This document shows, in pieces, positions 1 through 7,848 of a stretch of 15,320 nt of DNA. Each line of letters starts with the position of its first letter. The stretch's first letter is position 1. The notes beneath the pieces were generated by a model. It did not search any database. It had not been told where the DNA came from and saw nothing but the letters and a program-made list of their open reading frames with translations. The DNA is from Methylotenera sp. (GTDB taxonomy: Bacteria > Pseudomonadota > Gammaproteobacteria > Burkholderiales > Methylophilaceae): contig SXVG01000127.1 in assembly GCA_005791685.1 (NCBI GenBank), forward strand, positions 1 to 15,320, read 5' to 3'. Made by a program: the position numbers and the translations under genes.

Positions 1-249
1 GATGGCATCCTGCTTGGCTAGGTTGATGGCCAGGCCTATCCATTTGATGGCTGGGTCCTCGCTGAGATTGAGACTGCTTGGTCTGCTGTCGGGGTGCCAG
101 GTCGCCATGAGGTATTCAGTCAATTCCAAGGCGTAGGCGCTGTAACGTGAGCGCATCAGGACCAGTGCGCTGGGGGCGGCTAGGCCTTGATGGTAGGGCT
201 GGCAACAGCTGTTGTAGGCTTTGCCGCTGTCGCAAGGGCAGGCTTGCAT
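1..249 (-). CDS. ychJ: YchJ/UPF0225 family SEC-C motif protein (N-terminal part, runs off left edge)
   Basis: The first 83 residues are visible; the rest lies beyond the window. The protein opens with a cysteine cluster, CPCDSGKAYNSCC (C4, C6, C15, C16), the SEC-C zinc-binding motif. It continues with LMRSRYSAYAL and ATWHPDSRP, which are typical of the YchJ family (E. coli YchJ has CPCGS and LMRSRY at the same places). The molecular role of YchJ is not established; SEC-C is a small metal-binding module also found at the SecA C-terminus. The ATG at 247-249 is preferred because it places the cysteine motif at the very N-terminus, as in relatives. An in-frame GTG at 283-285 inside the end of prfC is possible. 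No clear Shine-Dalgarno is seen, and the gene may be translated from the prfC message. Confidence 0.8.
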   Translation of the reverse strand, partial: MQACPCDSGKAYNSCCQPYHQGLAAPSALVLMRSRYSAYALELTEYLMATWHPDSRPSSLNLSEDPAIKWIGLAINLAKQDAI

Positions 250-271
250 GGCGGGTTGTTGGCTTGAGGGT

Positions 272-1861
272 TTAGCTGAGCTCACGCGTTTCTAAAAATG
301 CTAGGTCCGGGTAACGCTCTTGGGCCATTTGCAAATTCACTCGATTAGGTGCTAAGTAAACGTATTCATTGGCGCCGTCTAAGGCCACGTTGAAACCGTA
401 TTTATCGGCAATCGCACTTAAATCACTGTCTTTGCCGCGCAACCAGCGCGCGGTGTAACAATCGTAATTTTCAAAGACGATGTCGACGCCGTATTCGTGT
501 TCTAAACGGTGCGCCACCACCTCAAATTGCAACATGCCGACCGCACCTAAAATCAAATCGTTGGACAATAAAGGGCGGAATAATTGCGATGCCCCTTCTT
601 CAGCGAGTTGCTGTAAGCCTTTTTGCAACTGCTTCATTTTTAATGGGTTTTTCAAGCGTGCTCGGCGGAAAAATTCAGGCGCGAAAGACGGTAGGCCGGT
701 AAATTTCAGGTTTTCGTTTTCACTGAAGGTGTCGCCCACTTTGATGGTGCCGTGATTGGGGATGCCTATGATGTCACCGGAATACGCTTCATCCATGGTG
801 GTGCGGTCTTGTGCCATAAAGGTGATGGCGTTATTCACTGACATCAGTTTGCCGGTGCTGACTTGCTTGATTTTCATGCCACGTTCAAAGCGACCCGAGC
901 AGACACGTAAAAACGCAATTCTGTCCCTGTGCTTAGGGTCCATATTGGCTTGTATCTTAAAGACAAAGCCAGAAAATTTATTTTCATCCGGTGCCACGCT
1001 TCGGGTGGCGGCGTTGCGTGCCAGTGGGGCGGGCGATAAATCGACCACGGCGTCTAATAGCGATTGCACGCCAAAGTTATTGATGGCTGAACCAAAGAAG
1101 ACCGGCGTTTGTTTGCCGCTTAAATAGCGTTCGGCATTAAAGCTGTGCGAGGCGCCACGTACCAATTCTACGTTGATGCGCAATTCGTCGGCGACCGCGC
1201 CCAGCACTTCGTCCAAGCGTGGGTTATCTAGGCCTTGGATGGTTTCCGAGGTGCCTTTTTCTGCGCGTGGATCAAAGAAAGCAATGCTGTCGGTGTAGAG
1301 GTTGTACACGCCTCTAAAGCTTTTGCCCATGCCTATCGGCCAAGTCATGGGCGCGCATTCCATGCCCAAGGTGGTTTCTATTTCATCGAGCAATTCTATA
1401 GGCTCGCGACTTTCACGGTCCAATTTATTGATGAAGGTGATAATTGGTGTGTCGCGCATGCGGCAGACGTTGAGCAACTTGATGGTTTGTGCTTCCACGC
1501 CGTTGACCGCATCAATCACCATCACCGCTGAATCCACCGCCGTCAGCGTTCGGTAGGTGTCCTCAGAAAAGTCATCGTGGCCCGGGGTGTCGAGCAAGTT
1601 GATCATGTGTTCGCGGTAGGGGAATTGCATCACCGAGGAGGTGACCGAAATGCCGCGTTGCTTTTCTAATTCCATCCAGTCCGAGGTGGCGTGGCGCGAG
1701 GCTTTGCGGCCACGCACTTCGCCGGCCACCTATATGGCGCCACCAAACCACAATAATTTTTCGGTTAAGGTGGTTTTACCCGCATCCTGGTGAGAAATAA
1801 TGGCAAAGGTTCGACGGCGTTTAATTTCGCCTTGCAAGGCGGTCGGCGCGGGTGAGGACAT
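272..1861 (-). pseudogene. prfC: prfC, peptide chain release factor 3 (RF3), interrupted by an in-frame amber codon at codon 44
   Basis: RF3 is a translational GTPase that removes RF1/RF2 from the ribosome after peptide release. Reading from the ATG at 1859-1861, the frame gives a normal RF3 N-terminus (RRRTFAIISHQDAGKTT, P-loop about residues 23-31, then LWFGGAI). A TAG follows at 1730-1732, where relatives have Gln (E. coli reads FGQAIQTAG). The same frame continues for 485 codons with no further damage: EKQRGIS switch I, DTPGH (91-95), NKLD (145-148), NMDPKHRDR and the C-terminal VNLQMAQERYPD. Total length would be 529 residues, the usual RF3 size. A GTG directly after the TAG could restart translation, but that product lacks the P-loop and could not be a GTPase. 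The P-loop also has Gln where RF3 normally has Pro. This may be a true pseudogene, a strain mutation or a sequence error. Neighbouring genes use TAG as a normal stop. Confidence 0.88.
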
Positions 1862-1880
1862 GGCTTGAGCTGATCTTTGA

Positions 1881-1910
1881 TTTAAGGCAAGGCCGCCATT
1901 TTACCTTAAA
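1881..1910. promoter_or_regulatory. Dyad in the prfC leader, overlapping a possible -10 element
   Basis: A perfect 7-bp inverted repeat, TTTAAGG (1881-1887) and CCTTAAA (1904-1910), lies 20-50 nt upstream of the prfC start. On the minus strand a TAAAAT hexamer (1898-1903) sits in the loop and could be the prfC -10 element. An A-rich tract further upstream (about 1911-1925) could act like an UP element, but no good -35 is visible. On the plus strand the same dyad is followed by a T-rich run and looks terminator-like, although no plus-strand gene feeds into it. Confidence 0.3.
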
Positions 1911-1948
1911 TTTGTTTTTTTAAAATCGTGGCCTACGCGACGGATGAT

Positions 1949-2785
1949 TTAATCGCGCTGGACTTGCGCCATTTCGCGTTTACGCCGGCGTTCTTGGCGT
2001 AAGCTGTATAGCGTGGAGGCAATGACCGCCAGCGTTACCACGGCGATGGTCACGGTGGCAACGGCGTTGATGCTGGGGTTTAAGCCCAGGCGTGCGCGCG
2101 AGAAAATCACCATGGGCATGGTGGAATAGCCTGGGCCAGATAAGAAAGACGATAAGACCACGTCATCAAACGACAGGGTGAAAGTCAGCAAGAAGGCCGA
2201 CAGCAAGGCGGGCATGAGCAGTGGTAAAGTGACCAAGCTAAAGACTTGCCAAGGGCGGCAGCCTAAATCCATGGCCGCCTCGTCTAATTGTCTGTCCATT
2301 TCGCCCAAACGTGAGCTCACCACCACCGTGGCGTAAGCCGTGCCCAGTAAGGCATGGCCTAGCAATATGGTGAATAAGCCGCGCTCAGGGTAGCCGGTGG
2401 CCTGTTGCACGGACACCAGCATCAATAACAAGGATAAACCGACAATCACGTCCGGCATGACCAAGGGCGTGCTGGCCATAGAGGACAGCAAGCTGCGGCC
2501 AGAAAAGCGTTGGTAGCGGTTTAAGGCAAAGGCGGTGAACAGCCCAAAAAACACCGAAATCAGCGCAGAGAAAAAGGCGATTTTAAGCGATAAAAGCACC
2601 GCCGCAATCAGATCACTGTCTTGCATCAGCGCGGCATACCAGCGCAGGCTGGCATGGCTCCAAACCGTGACCAGTTGGGAGTCGTTGAAGGAGTAGGCGA
2701 CCAAGGTGAAGATGGGCAGGAATAAGAAAAAATACACCGCCAGCATCCAAGCGCGGCTAAACCAGGCGTTTATTTTAGGGCTCAT
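1949..2785 (-). CDS. potI: Putrescine/polyamine ABC transporter permease, PotI type
   Basis: This 278-residue inner-membrane permease is one half of the channel of a type I polyamine importer. About six hydrophobic segments are visible, beginning at residues 13-31 and 62-88. The family cytoplasmic loop that docks on the ATPase (EAA motif) is at about 169-188, DEAAMDLGCRPWQVF. STPLVMPDVIVGLSLLL (105-121), FTLSFDDVVLSSFLSGPG (202-219) and the end LGLNPSINA match E. coli PotI closely. It is the last gene of potFGHI; its start lies 3 bp beyond the potH stop, so the two are almost certainly cotranscribed and translationally coupled. The C-terminal tail is short and basic (RQERRRKR). Substrate is inferred from family and operon: putrescine is most likely, with spermidine possible. 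Confidence 0.92.
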   Translation of the reverse strand: MSPKINAWFSRAWMLAVYFFLFLPIFTLVAYSFNDSQLVTVWSHASLRWYAALMQDSDLIAAVLLSLKIAFFSALISVFFGLFTAFALNRYQRFSGRSLLSSMASTPLVMPDVIVGLSLLLMLVSVQQATGYPERGLFTILLGHALLGTAYATVVVSSRLGEMDRQLDEAAMDLGCRPWQVFSLVTLPLLMPALLSAFLLTFTLSFDDVVLSSFLSGPGYSTMPMVIFSRARLGLNPSINAVATVTIAVVTLAVIASTLYSLRQERRRKREMAQVQRD

Positions 2786-2788
2786 GAT

Positions 2789-3700
2789 TTAATCGGCCTG
2801 TTCAGACTGGTATTTGTTGTATACGGCCATGGGTAACATGATCAGCAACAGCATGACCATGGTCACCGCGCAGGCCATGGGCCAATCGTTGTTGCTAAAG
2901 AATTCGTCCCACAGCACGCGACCTATCATCAAGGTGTTGGGGCCGCCCAGCAATTCGGGAATGACGTATTCGCCGACCGCTGGGATAAACACCAACATGC
3001 AACCGGCGATGATGCCGGCTTTAGATAAAGGCACGGTAATTAGCCAAAAGGTTTTAAACGGGCTGCTGCCTAAATCCGCCGCGGCTTCTAAATAGCGCAG
3101 GTCCAGCTTAGACAGGTTGGCGTAGAGAGGCAAAATCATGAAGGGTAGATACGAATAAACCATGCCTATCATCAATGAGAATGGCGTATTGAGCATTTCG
3201 ATGGGCGCGGCTATCAAACCTAAACTCAGCAAGGCGTTATTGATGATGCCGTTATTCACCAGCAAGGTTTTCCAGGCGTAGATGCGCAGCAAAAACGAGG
3301 TCCAAAAGGGCAGCATAATCAGCATGACCAATAGGGCTTGCCAGTGCTTAGGCGCGCGCGCCATAAAGTAAGCGAAAGGGTAGCCCATCGTCAAACAAAT
3401 GAGGGTGGTGAGTGCGGCGTATTTCAGCGAGGATAAATAGGTGGCCAAATACAGCTCGTCGTAAGCTAAGAATACATAGCTGCTGACGTCTAATTTAATC
3501 GTCGGCCAAGTGCCATGCCAACTGAACATGCCAGACACCGCGGTGGTCTGCATCTCGGATAGGCTGATTTTTAGGACGATTAATAAAGGCGCTAAGGCTA
3601 ATAGTAAAAACCACAGATAAGGCAGGCCTATCACCCAGTGCCGGCCGCTTAGCCAGGTGCGCCCATCGTTAGATATTTTATGCTTGGTCGCCCCCATCAT
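2789..3700 (-). CDS. potH: Putrescine/polyamine ABC transporter permease, PotH type
   Basis: This 303-residue permease partners PotI. It has a cytoplasmic N-terminus, a first membrane segment at about 23-45, and five further hydrophobic segments. LPFWTSFLLRIYAWKTLL (130-147) is a hallmark of the PotB/PotH family. The EAA loop, EAAADLGSSPFKTFWLITVP, is at about 205-224, followed by GEYVIPELLGGPNTLMIG (243-260), which is also typical of PotH. Two ATG codons in a row overlap the potG stop (ATGATG across the TGA at 3697-3699), indicating translational coupling. Either ATG could be used; the difference is one residue. The protein acts in the inner membrane with PotG and PotI to import a polyamine delivered by PotF. 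Confidence 0.92.
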   Translation of the reverse strand: MMGATKHKISNDGRTWLSGRHWVIGLPYLWFLLLALAPLLIVLKISLSEMQTTAVSGMFSWHGTWPTIKLDVSSYVFLAYDELYLATYLSSLKYAALTTLICLTMGYPFAYFMARAPKHWQALLVMLIMLPFWTSFLLRIYAWKTLLVNNGIINNALLSLGLIAAPIEMLNTPFSLMIGMVYSYLPFMILPLYANLSKLDLRYLEAAADLGSSPFKTFWLITVPLSKAGIIAGCMLVFIPAVGEYVIPELLGGPNTLMIGRVLWDEFFSNNDWPMACAVTMVMLLLIMLPMAVYNKYQSEQAD

Positions 3701-4815
3701 TGCGTCAATACCACCATGGCGCTATCGCTCCATGTGGCATAAGCCTTATCGCCATGGCTTAAGCCACCGCTTAAATCGCGGCTGTGATTGAGTGCTTGCA
3801 CTTGTATCACTTTGCCACTGGCTAGCTTTAAATGGTAGCTTGTGTATGCCCCAAAATAGGCCATTTCCACCACCGTGCCTACACAATGATTGTGCGTGCT
3901 GCTTGGTTTTTTATGGCTGAGCACTATTTTTTCTGGGCGTAATGCCACTGCCACCGCCATGCCGACATGACCAGTGATGCCATGGCCTATGTAATGCAGG
4001 CAATCGGCACTTTGCACGGTGGCGTGATGGTCTTGATTTTCTTTTATTAGGCCATCAAAGATGTTGACGTTGCCGATAAAATCGGCGACTTGCCGACTGT
4101 TAGGCTGCTCATAAATTTCAGCTGGCGAGCCCACTTGTAAAAAAGCGCCTGCGCTCATCACCGCCATGCTTGTCGCCATGGTCATGGCCTCCTCTTGGTC
4201 GTGGGTGACCAGCACGCAGGTAACACCGACTTCTTCTATGATGTTAAGCAATTCAATTTGCGTACTTTCCCGCAGTTTTTTATCCAAGGCGCCCAGTGGT
4301 TCATCCAGTAATAATAATTTAGGCCGCTTGGCGATGCTGCGGGCCAGTGCCACCCGCTGTTGTTGGCCACCGGATAGCTGATGGGGTTTGCGCTGGGCAT
4401 ATTGAGTCAATTGCACCAATCTCAACATGGCGTCTACCCGTTCAGCGACGGCCTCTTTCGCCATACCGTCACGCCGTAAGCCAAAGGCGATGTTGTCGCT
4501 GACGCTTAAATGAGGAAACAAGGCGTACGATTGAAACATCATGTTGATGGGCCGCTGGTAGGCGGGCAGGTCAGTGATGTCTTGCCCGGCTAAAAAAATC
4601 CTGCCCTGCGTTGGCGTTTCAAACCCAGCCAGCATGCGCAACAAGGTTGATTTGCCGCAACCTGAGCCACCTAATAGGGCGAAAATTTCACCGCTGGCGA
4701 CCTTGAGAGTGACCTGGTCTACGGCTTTAACCAGCCCGTCATAAATTTTGCTGACCCCCTCTATCCGCAGTAAATATTCACCGGTTTCGTTTGCGTGTGC
4801 GTCGTGACCCATCAT
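3697..4815 (-). CDS. potG: Putrescine/polyamine ABC transporter ATP-binding protein, PotG type
   Basis: This 372-residue ATPase powers the importer at the cytoplasmic face of the membrane. All catalytic motifs are present: Walker A GGSGCGKST (49-57), Q-loop at Q95 (MMFQSYALFPH), signature LSGGQQQRVALARS (147-160), Walker B LLLLDEP (167-173, Glu172), D-loop GALD and H-loop His205 (VTHDQEEAM). The C-terminal region from about residue 240 (FIGNVNIFDG, then ALRPEKIVLS) is the TOBE regulatory domain usual in PotA/PotG. Length fits the family. The start codon shares one base with the potF stop (TAATG at 4817-4813), so it is coupled to potF. PotG is preferred to PotA because the operon order potF-G-H-I is complete and the partner proteins are F, H and I types. 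Confidence 0.92.
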   Translation of the reverse strand: MMGHDAHANETGEYLLRIEGVSKIYDGLVKAVDQVTLKVASGEIFALLGGSGCGKSTLLRMLAGFETPTQGRIFLAGQDITDLPAYQRPINMMFQSYALFPHLSVSDNIAFGLRRDGMAKEAVAERVDAMLRLVQLTQYAQRKPHQLSGGQQQRVALARSIAKRPKLLLLDEPLGALDKKLRESTQIELLNIIEEVGVTCVLVTHDQEEAMTMATSMAVMSAGAFLQVGSPAEIYEQPNSRQVADFIGNVNIFDGLIKENQDHHATVQSADCLHYIGHGITGHVGMAVAVALRPEKIVLSHKKPSSTHNHCVGTVVEMAYFGAYTSYHLKLASGKVIQVQALNHSRDLSGGLSHGDKAYATWSDSAMVVLTQ

Positions 4816-5948
4816 TACAATCCTGTTTTAAATCGGGTGAATAAACGCGTCATGATGCGACGGGTGCCGTTATCTACGGTGCCGGGCGGAATGAGTTTAG
4901 CCACATCGCTGGCCGGCAGAAAGATGGTTTTATTTTGCTTAATTTCCGTCTCCACAAAAGGCGTGGCAGCTTGATTTGGGTTGGCATAGGCCAGCGCATT
5001 GGTTAAGCTGGCATGCACTTGTGGTCGCATGATGTAATTGATGAATAGATGCGCATTGCCTGGGTGGGGCGCATCGGCCGGAATGGCCATGGTGTCCATG
5101 AACAATAAGCCGCCGGTTTTGGGGACGAGGGCGACGATGTTTTGCGCCAGTTTATTTTCTATCGCGCGTTTGCGGGCTAAGTTAAAGTCGCCGGCCCAGC
5201 CTAAGGCCACGCAGACCTGACCGCTGGCTAAATCTTCAATTTGACCGCCTGAATTGAAGCGTTTGATGTCTGGCCGTACTTTTTTTAATAGGGCGAAAGC
5301 CGCTTGGTAATCCGCTGGGTTTTTGCTGTACGGATCGCGGCCTAGGTAATGCAGGGCGATGGGAAAGACTTCGGATGCCGTGTCCAGCATGGTGATGCCG
5401 CAGGATTTTAATTTGTGCGTGTATAGGCTATTAAACACCAAGTCCCAGGCGTTGTCTGGCATGGGGGTGCTACCCAAAGCTTGTTTAACTTTATCGACAT
5501 TGATGCCAACCGTGGTGTAACTCCACAGCCAATCGACCAAATAGGCATTGCCTGGATCAAACGCCTGCATTTGTTGCAAAATGGTCGGGTCCAGATTCTG
5601 CCAATTGGGCAATTGTTTTTTATCCAACTTTTGGAATAAGCCGCCCTCGATTTGCAATTTCGCCCAGTTTGAAGAAGGTACGACGATGTCGTAACCGGTT
5701 TTTCTGGCGACCAATTTCGCATGCAAAATTTCGTTGCTATCAAAAATGTCGTAGCGCACTTTGATGCCGCTTTCTTTTTCAAAATTGGCAATGGTGTCTG
5801 GCGCTAAATAGTCTGACCAGTTGTATACGTTCAGCACTTTTTCTTCGCTGGCAAGGGCTAGACTGGAGAGGTTAAGGGCAAGCAGCATTAGGCCCAAGCA
5901 GCTGGTTACTAAGCTGTTTAGTAAGCTGGACTTGTACGATGCGTGCAT
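4815..5948 (-). CDS. potF: Periplasmic putrescine-binding protein, PotF type
   Basis: This solute-binding protein captures putrescine (or a similar polyamine) in the periplasm and delivers it to PotGHI. The start at 5946-5948 is chosen because AGAAAGG lies about 6 nt upstream and because it gives a normal signal peptide: a basic start, a hydrophobic core (about 12-32), and likely cleavage after ALA at residue 33. A longer reading from 5993 would add 15 residues and is not supported. The mature protein begins near KVLNVYNWSDYLAPDTI, almost the PotF consensus. It keeps DIFDSNE (68-73) and LGWAGD (249-254), whose Trp and Asp bind the diamine in E. coli PotF. At 377 residues it is close to the 370 of E. 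coli PotF. It is first in the operon, as is usual. Confidence 0.92.
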   Translation of the reverse strand: MHASYKSSLLNSLVTSCLGLMLLALNLSSLALASEEKVLNVYNWSDYLAPDTIANFEKESGIKVRYDIFDSNEILHAKLVARKTGYDIVVPSSNWAKLQIEGGLFQKLDKKQLPNWQNLDPTILQQMQAFDPGNAYLVDWLWSYTTVGINVDKVKQALGSTPMPDNAWDLVFNSLYTHKLKSCGITMLDTASEVFPIALHYLGRDPYSKNPADYQAAFALLKKVRPDIKRFNSGGQIEDLASGQVCVALGWAGDFNLARKRAIENKLAQNIVALVPKTGGLLFMDTMAIPADAPHPGNAHLFINYIMRPQVHASLTNALAYANPNQAATPFVETEIKQNKTIFLPASDVAKLIPPGTVDNGTRRIMTRLFTRFKTGL

Positions 5949-5985
5949 GACTACCTTTCTAAAATGCAATGGGCTATGGAAATAA

Positions 5986-6011
5986 AAAAACACAAGGCAT
6001 GCCGTGTTTTT
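5986..6011 (-). promoter_or_regulatory. Inverted repeat in the potF leader, terminator/attenuator-like
   Basis: AAAAACAC (5986-5993) and GTGTTTTT (6004-6011) form a perfect 8-bp dyad. The intervening segment includes the self-complementary GGCATGCC (5996-6003). Read toward potF (minus strand), the stem is followed by TTTTATTT, which resembles a weak intrinsic terminator 38-63 nt before the potF start. A TAGAAT hexamer at 6019-6024 (minus strand) could be the -10 of the potF promoter, placing the dyad at the 5' end of the mRNA. Most of the stem is A-T, so stability would be modest. Confidence 0.35.
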
Positions 6012-6087
6012 CGAAATAATTCTAACATGGGCGCATGGTTTTTTCGTAGCTTAAACCAGCAAACAGTCGGCAATCGTCGTGTATCAT

Positions 6088-6117
6088 AATAGCCATCAAG
6101 TGCGTGCGGCTATTTTT
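6088..6117 (+). terminator. Terminator-like hairpin in the potF-pgm divergent region
   Basis: AATAGCC (6088-6094) pairs perfectly with GGCTATT (6108-6114), with a 13-nt loop, and the stem is followed by a short T-run (6113-6117). It looks like an intrinsic terminator reading rightward, yet no plus-strand gene lies upstream in the window. It may insulate pgm from transcripts starting in the divergent region, or be a leader structure. A possible pgm -10 (TAGAAT, 6136-6141) lies just downstream of it; no convincing -35 at normal spacing was found. Confidence 0.35.
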
Positions 6118-6190
6118 GCGTTTATGACACTATTTTAGAATAGGGCCTTTGCCGTGAGCATGCAGACAAAACCGTGTAAATGAGAAAAAG

Positions 6191-7846
6191 ATGAACATTA
6201 TTATTCAGCCCAGTCGTGCCTATGACGATCAAAAACCCGGCACCTCGGGTTTGCGCAAAAACGTAAGGGTGTTTCAGCAAGCCGGCTACTTAGAAAATTT
6301 TGTGCAAAGTATTTTTGACACGCTGCTGGTGCCGGCAGGGGCCACGCTAACCTTAGGCGGTGACGGTCGTTATTACAACCGGGTAGCCATACAAACCATC
6401 ATTAAGATGGCCGCAGCCAATGGCTTTGCGCGCGTTTTGCTTGGGCAAGGGGGCATTTTATCAACCCCGGCCGCCTCGCATATTATTCGAAAATACCAGA
6501 CCTTTGGCGGCATGATATTGTCTGCCAGTCACAATCAAGGCGGTCCGCAAGGTGACTTTGGCATCAAGTACAACATCAGCAACGGCGGTCCTGCGACCGA
6601 GAAAATTACCGATGCGGTGTTTGCTAAGAGCAAAGTGATTGGTCAGTATAAAATCGCCGATTTAGCCGACGTTGATATTGATCATTTGGGTGTCACGCTC
6701 ATGGCTGAAGGGCAATTTAGTGTGGAAGTCATCGATGCGGTGCAAGACTATGCTGATTTAATGGAAGAGTTATTCGATTTTTCAGCCATACGGTCTTTAT
6801 TGAAAAGTGGTTTTCGCATGCAGTTTGACGCCATGCATGCGGTCACCGGCCCGTACGCGCAAGAGATTTTTGTGCGTCGCTTGGGCGCCCCGCAGGCCAG
6901 TTTGATGAACTGCCAGCCCAGTGAGGATTTTAACGGTGGCCATCCGGATCCCAACTTAACCTACGCCGAAGATTTGGTGAAAATCATGTATGCCGGTGCG
7001 GATGCGCCCGATTTCGGTGCCGCCTCAGACGGCGATGGCGATCGCAATATGATCTTGGGTAAAAATTTCTTTGTCACGCCATCGGACAGTTTGGCAGTGT
7101 TGGCCGCCAATGCCACTTTGGTGCCAGCTTATGCCGCCGGCATTGCCGGCGTGGCCAGGTCCATGCCCACCAGTGGGGCGGTGGATAGGGTGGCCGCCAA
7201 ATTAGCCATTCCATGCTATGAAACCCCTACCGGTTGGAAGTTTTTTGGCAATTTAATGGATGCCGGCAAGGTCACCTTATGTGGCGAAGAAAGTTTTGGT
7301 ACCAGCTCCAACCATGTGCGGGAAAAAGACGGTTTGTGGGCGGTGTTGTTTTGGTTGAACGTGTTAGCGAAAAAGCAATTGGGCGGGCGGCAGATTTCGG
7401 TGGAGCAAGTGTTGCAAGCGCATTGGGCAGAGTTTGGCCGCAACGTGTATTCCAGACACGATTATGAAGCCATCCCCAGTGAAGCGGCTAACAGCGTGAT
7501 GCAGCATATACAAGGGCAATTTGCCGATTTGCCCGGCCAGCGCCTAGGCAATTACACGGTGAGAAGTTGTGATGATTTTAGCTACCACGATGCCATTGAT
7601 GGTTCGGTGAGTCACCATCAGGGTTTGCGTATCTTGTTTGAAGACGGCTCGCGCATCGTATTTAGGTTGTCCGGTACCGGTACCGAAGGCGCGACCTTGC
7701 GTATTTATTTAGAGGCTTTTGAGCCGGATTTAGCCAAGCAGGCGGTCGATGCGCAGCAGGCCTTGGCTGAGATGATAGGTTTGGCCTTAAGTCTGTCGCA
7801 ATTATCAGAAAAAACCGGCCGCAATACGCCTACCGTGATTACTTAA
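6191..7846 (+). CDS. pgm: Alpha-D-phosphoglucomutase
   Basis: This 551-residue cytosolic enzyme interconverts glucose-1-phosphate and glucose-6-phosphate, linking glycogen and sugar-nucleotide synthesis to glycolysis. The four signatures of the phosphohexomutase superfamily are in order: the phosphoserine loop LSASHNQGG (catalytic Ser113), the Mg-binding loop SDGDGDRN (Asp280, Asp282, Asp284), the sugar-specificity loop CGEESFG (364-370) and the phosphate-binding loop RLSGTGTEGATLRIYLE (492-508). The opening KPGTSGLRKNV, the GEESFG loop and the length match the PGM1-like class (as in animals and Agrobacterium Pgm), not the shorter AlgC/PMM-PGM class. Upstream GAGAAAAAG is a weak ribosome-binding site next to the ATG. 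The gene diverges from potF and converges with iscX, ending 2 bp from it, so it is probably monocistronic. Confidence 0.93.
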   Translation: MNIIIQPSRAYDDQKPGTSGLRKNVRVFQQAGYLENFVQSIFDTLLVPAGATLTLGGDGRYYNRVAIQTIIKMAAANGFARVLLGQGGILSTPAASHIIRKYQTFGGMILSASHNQGGPQGDFGIKYNISNGGPATEKITDAVFAKSKVIGQYKIADLADVDIDHLGVTLMAEGQFSVEVIDAVQDYADLMEELFDFSAIRSLLKSGFRMQFDAMHAVTGPYAQEIFVRRLGAPQASLMNCQPSEDFNGGHPDPNLTYAEDLVKIMYAGADAPDFGAASDGDGDRNMILGKNFFVTPSDSLAVLAANATLVPAYAAGIAGVARSMPTSGAVDRVAAKLAIPCYETPTGWKFFGNLMDAGKVTLCGEESFGTSSNHVREKDGLWAVLFWLNVLAKKQLGGRQISVEQVLQAHWAEFGRNVYSRHDYEAIPSEAANSVMQHIQGQFADLPGQRLGNYTVRSCDDFSYHDAIDGSVSHHQGLRILFEDGSRIVFRLSGTGTEGATLRIYLEAFEPDLAKQAVDAQQALAEMIGLALSLSQLSEKTGRNTPTVIT

Positions 7847-7848
7847 GG

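Noticed and set aside
480..1531. Plus-strand ORFs opposite prfC
   Set aside because: They are shadows of a strongly conserved minus-strand gene and have no recognisable protein features.
1727..1732. TAG in prfC as a sign of a reassigned genetic code
   Set aside because: nrdR, ribD, the FucA-like aldolase and iscX all end in TAG at their normal lengths, so TAG is an ordinary stop here.
5949..5993. Longer potF beginning at 5993
   Set aside because: It would put non-typical residues before the signal peptide and skip the AGAAAGG ribosome-binding site that fits the start at 5948.
7216..7467. Overlapping ORFs on both strands inside pgm
   Set aside because: They lie wholly within the conserved GEESFG region of pgm and look like by-products of its codon use.
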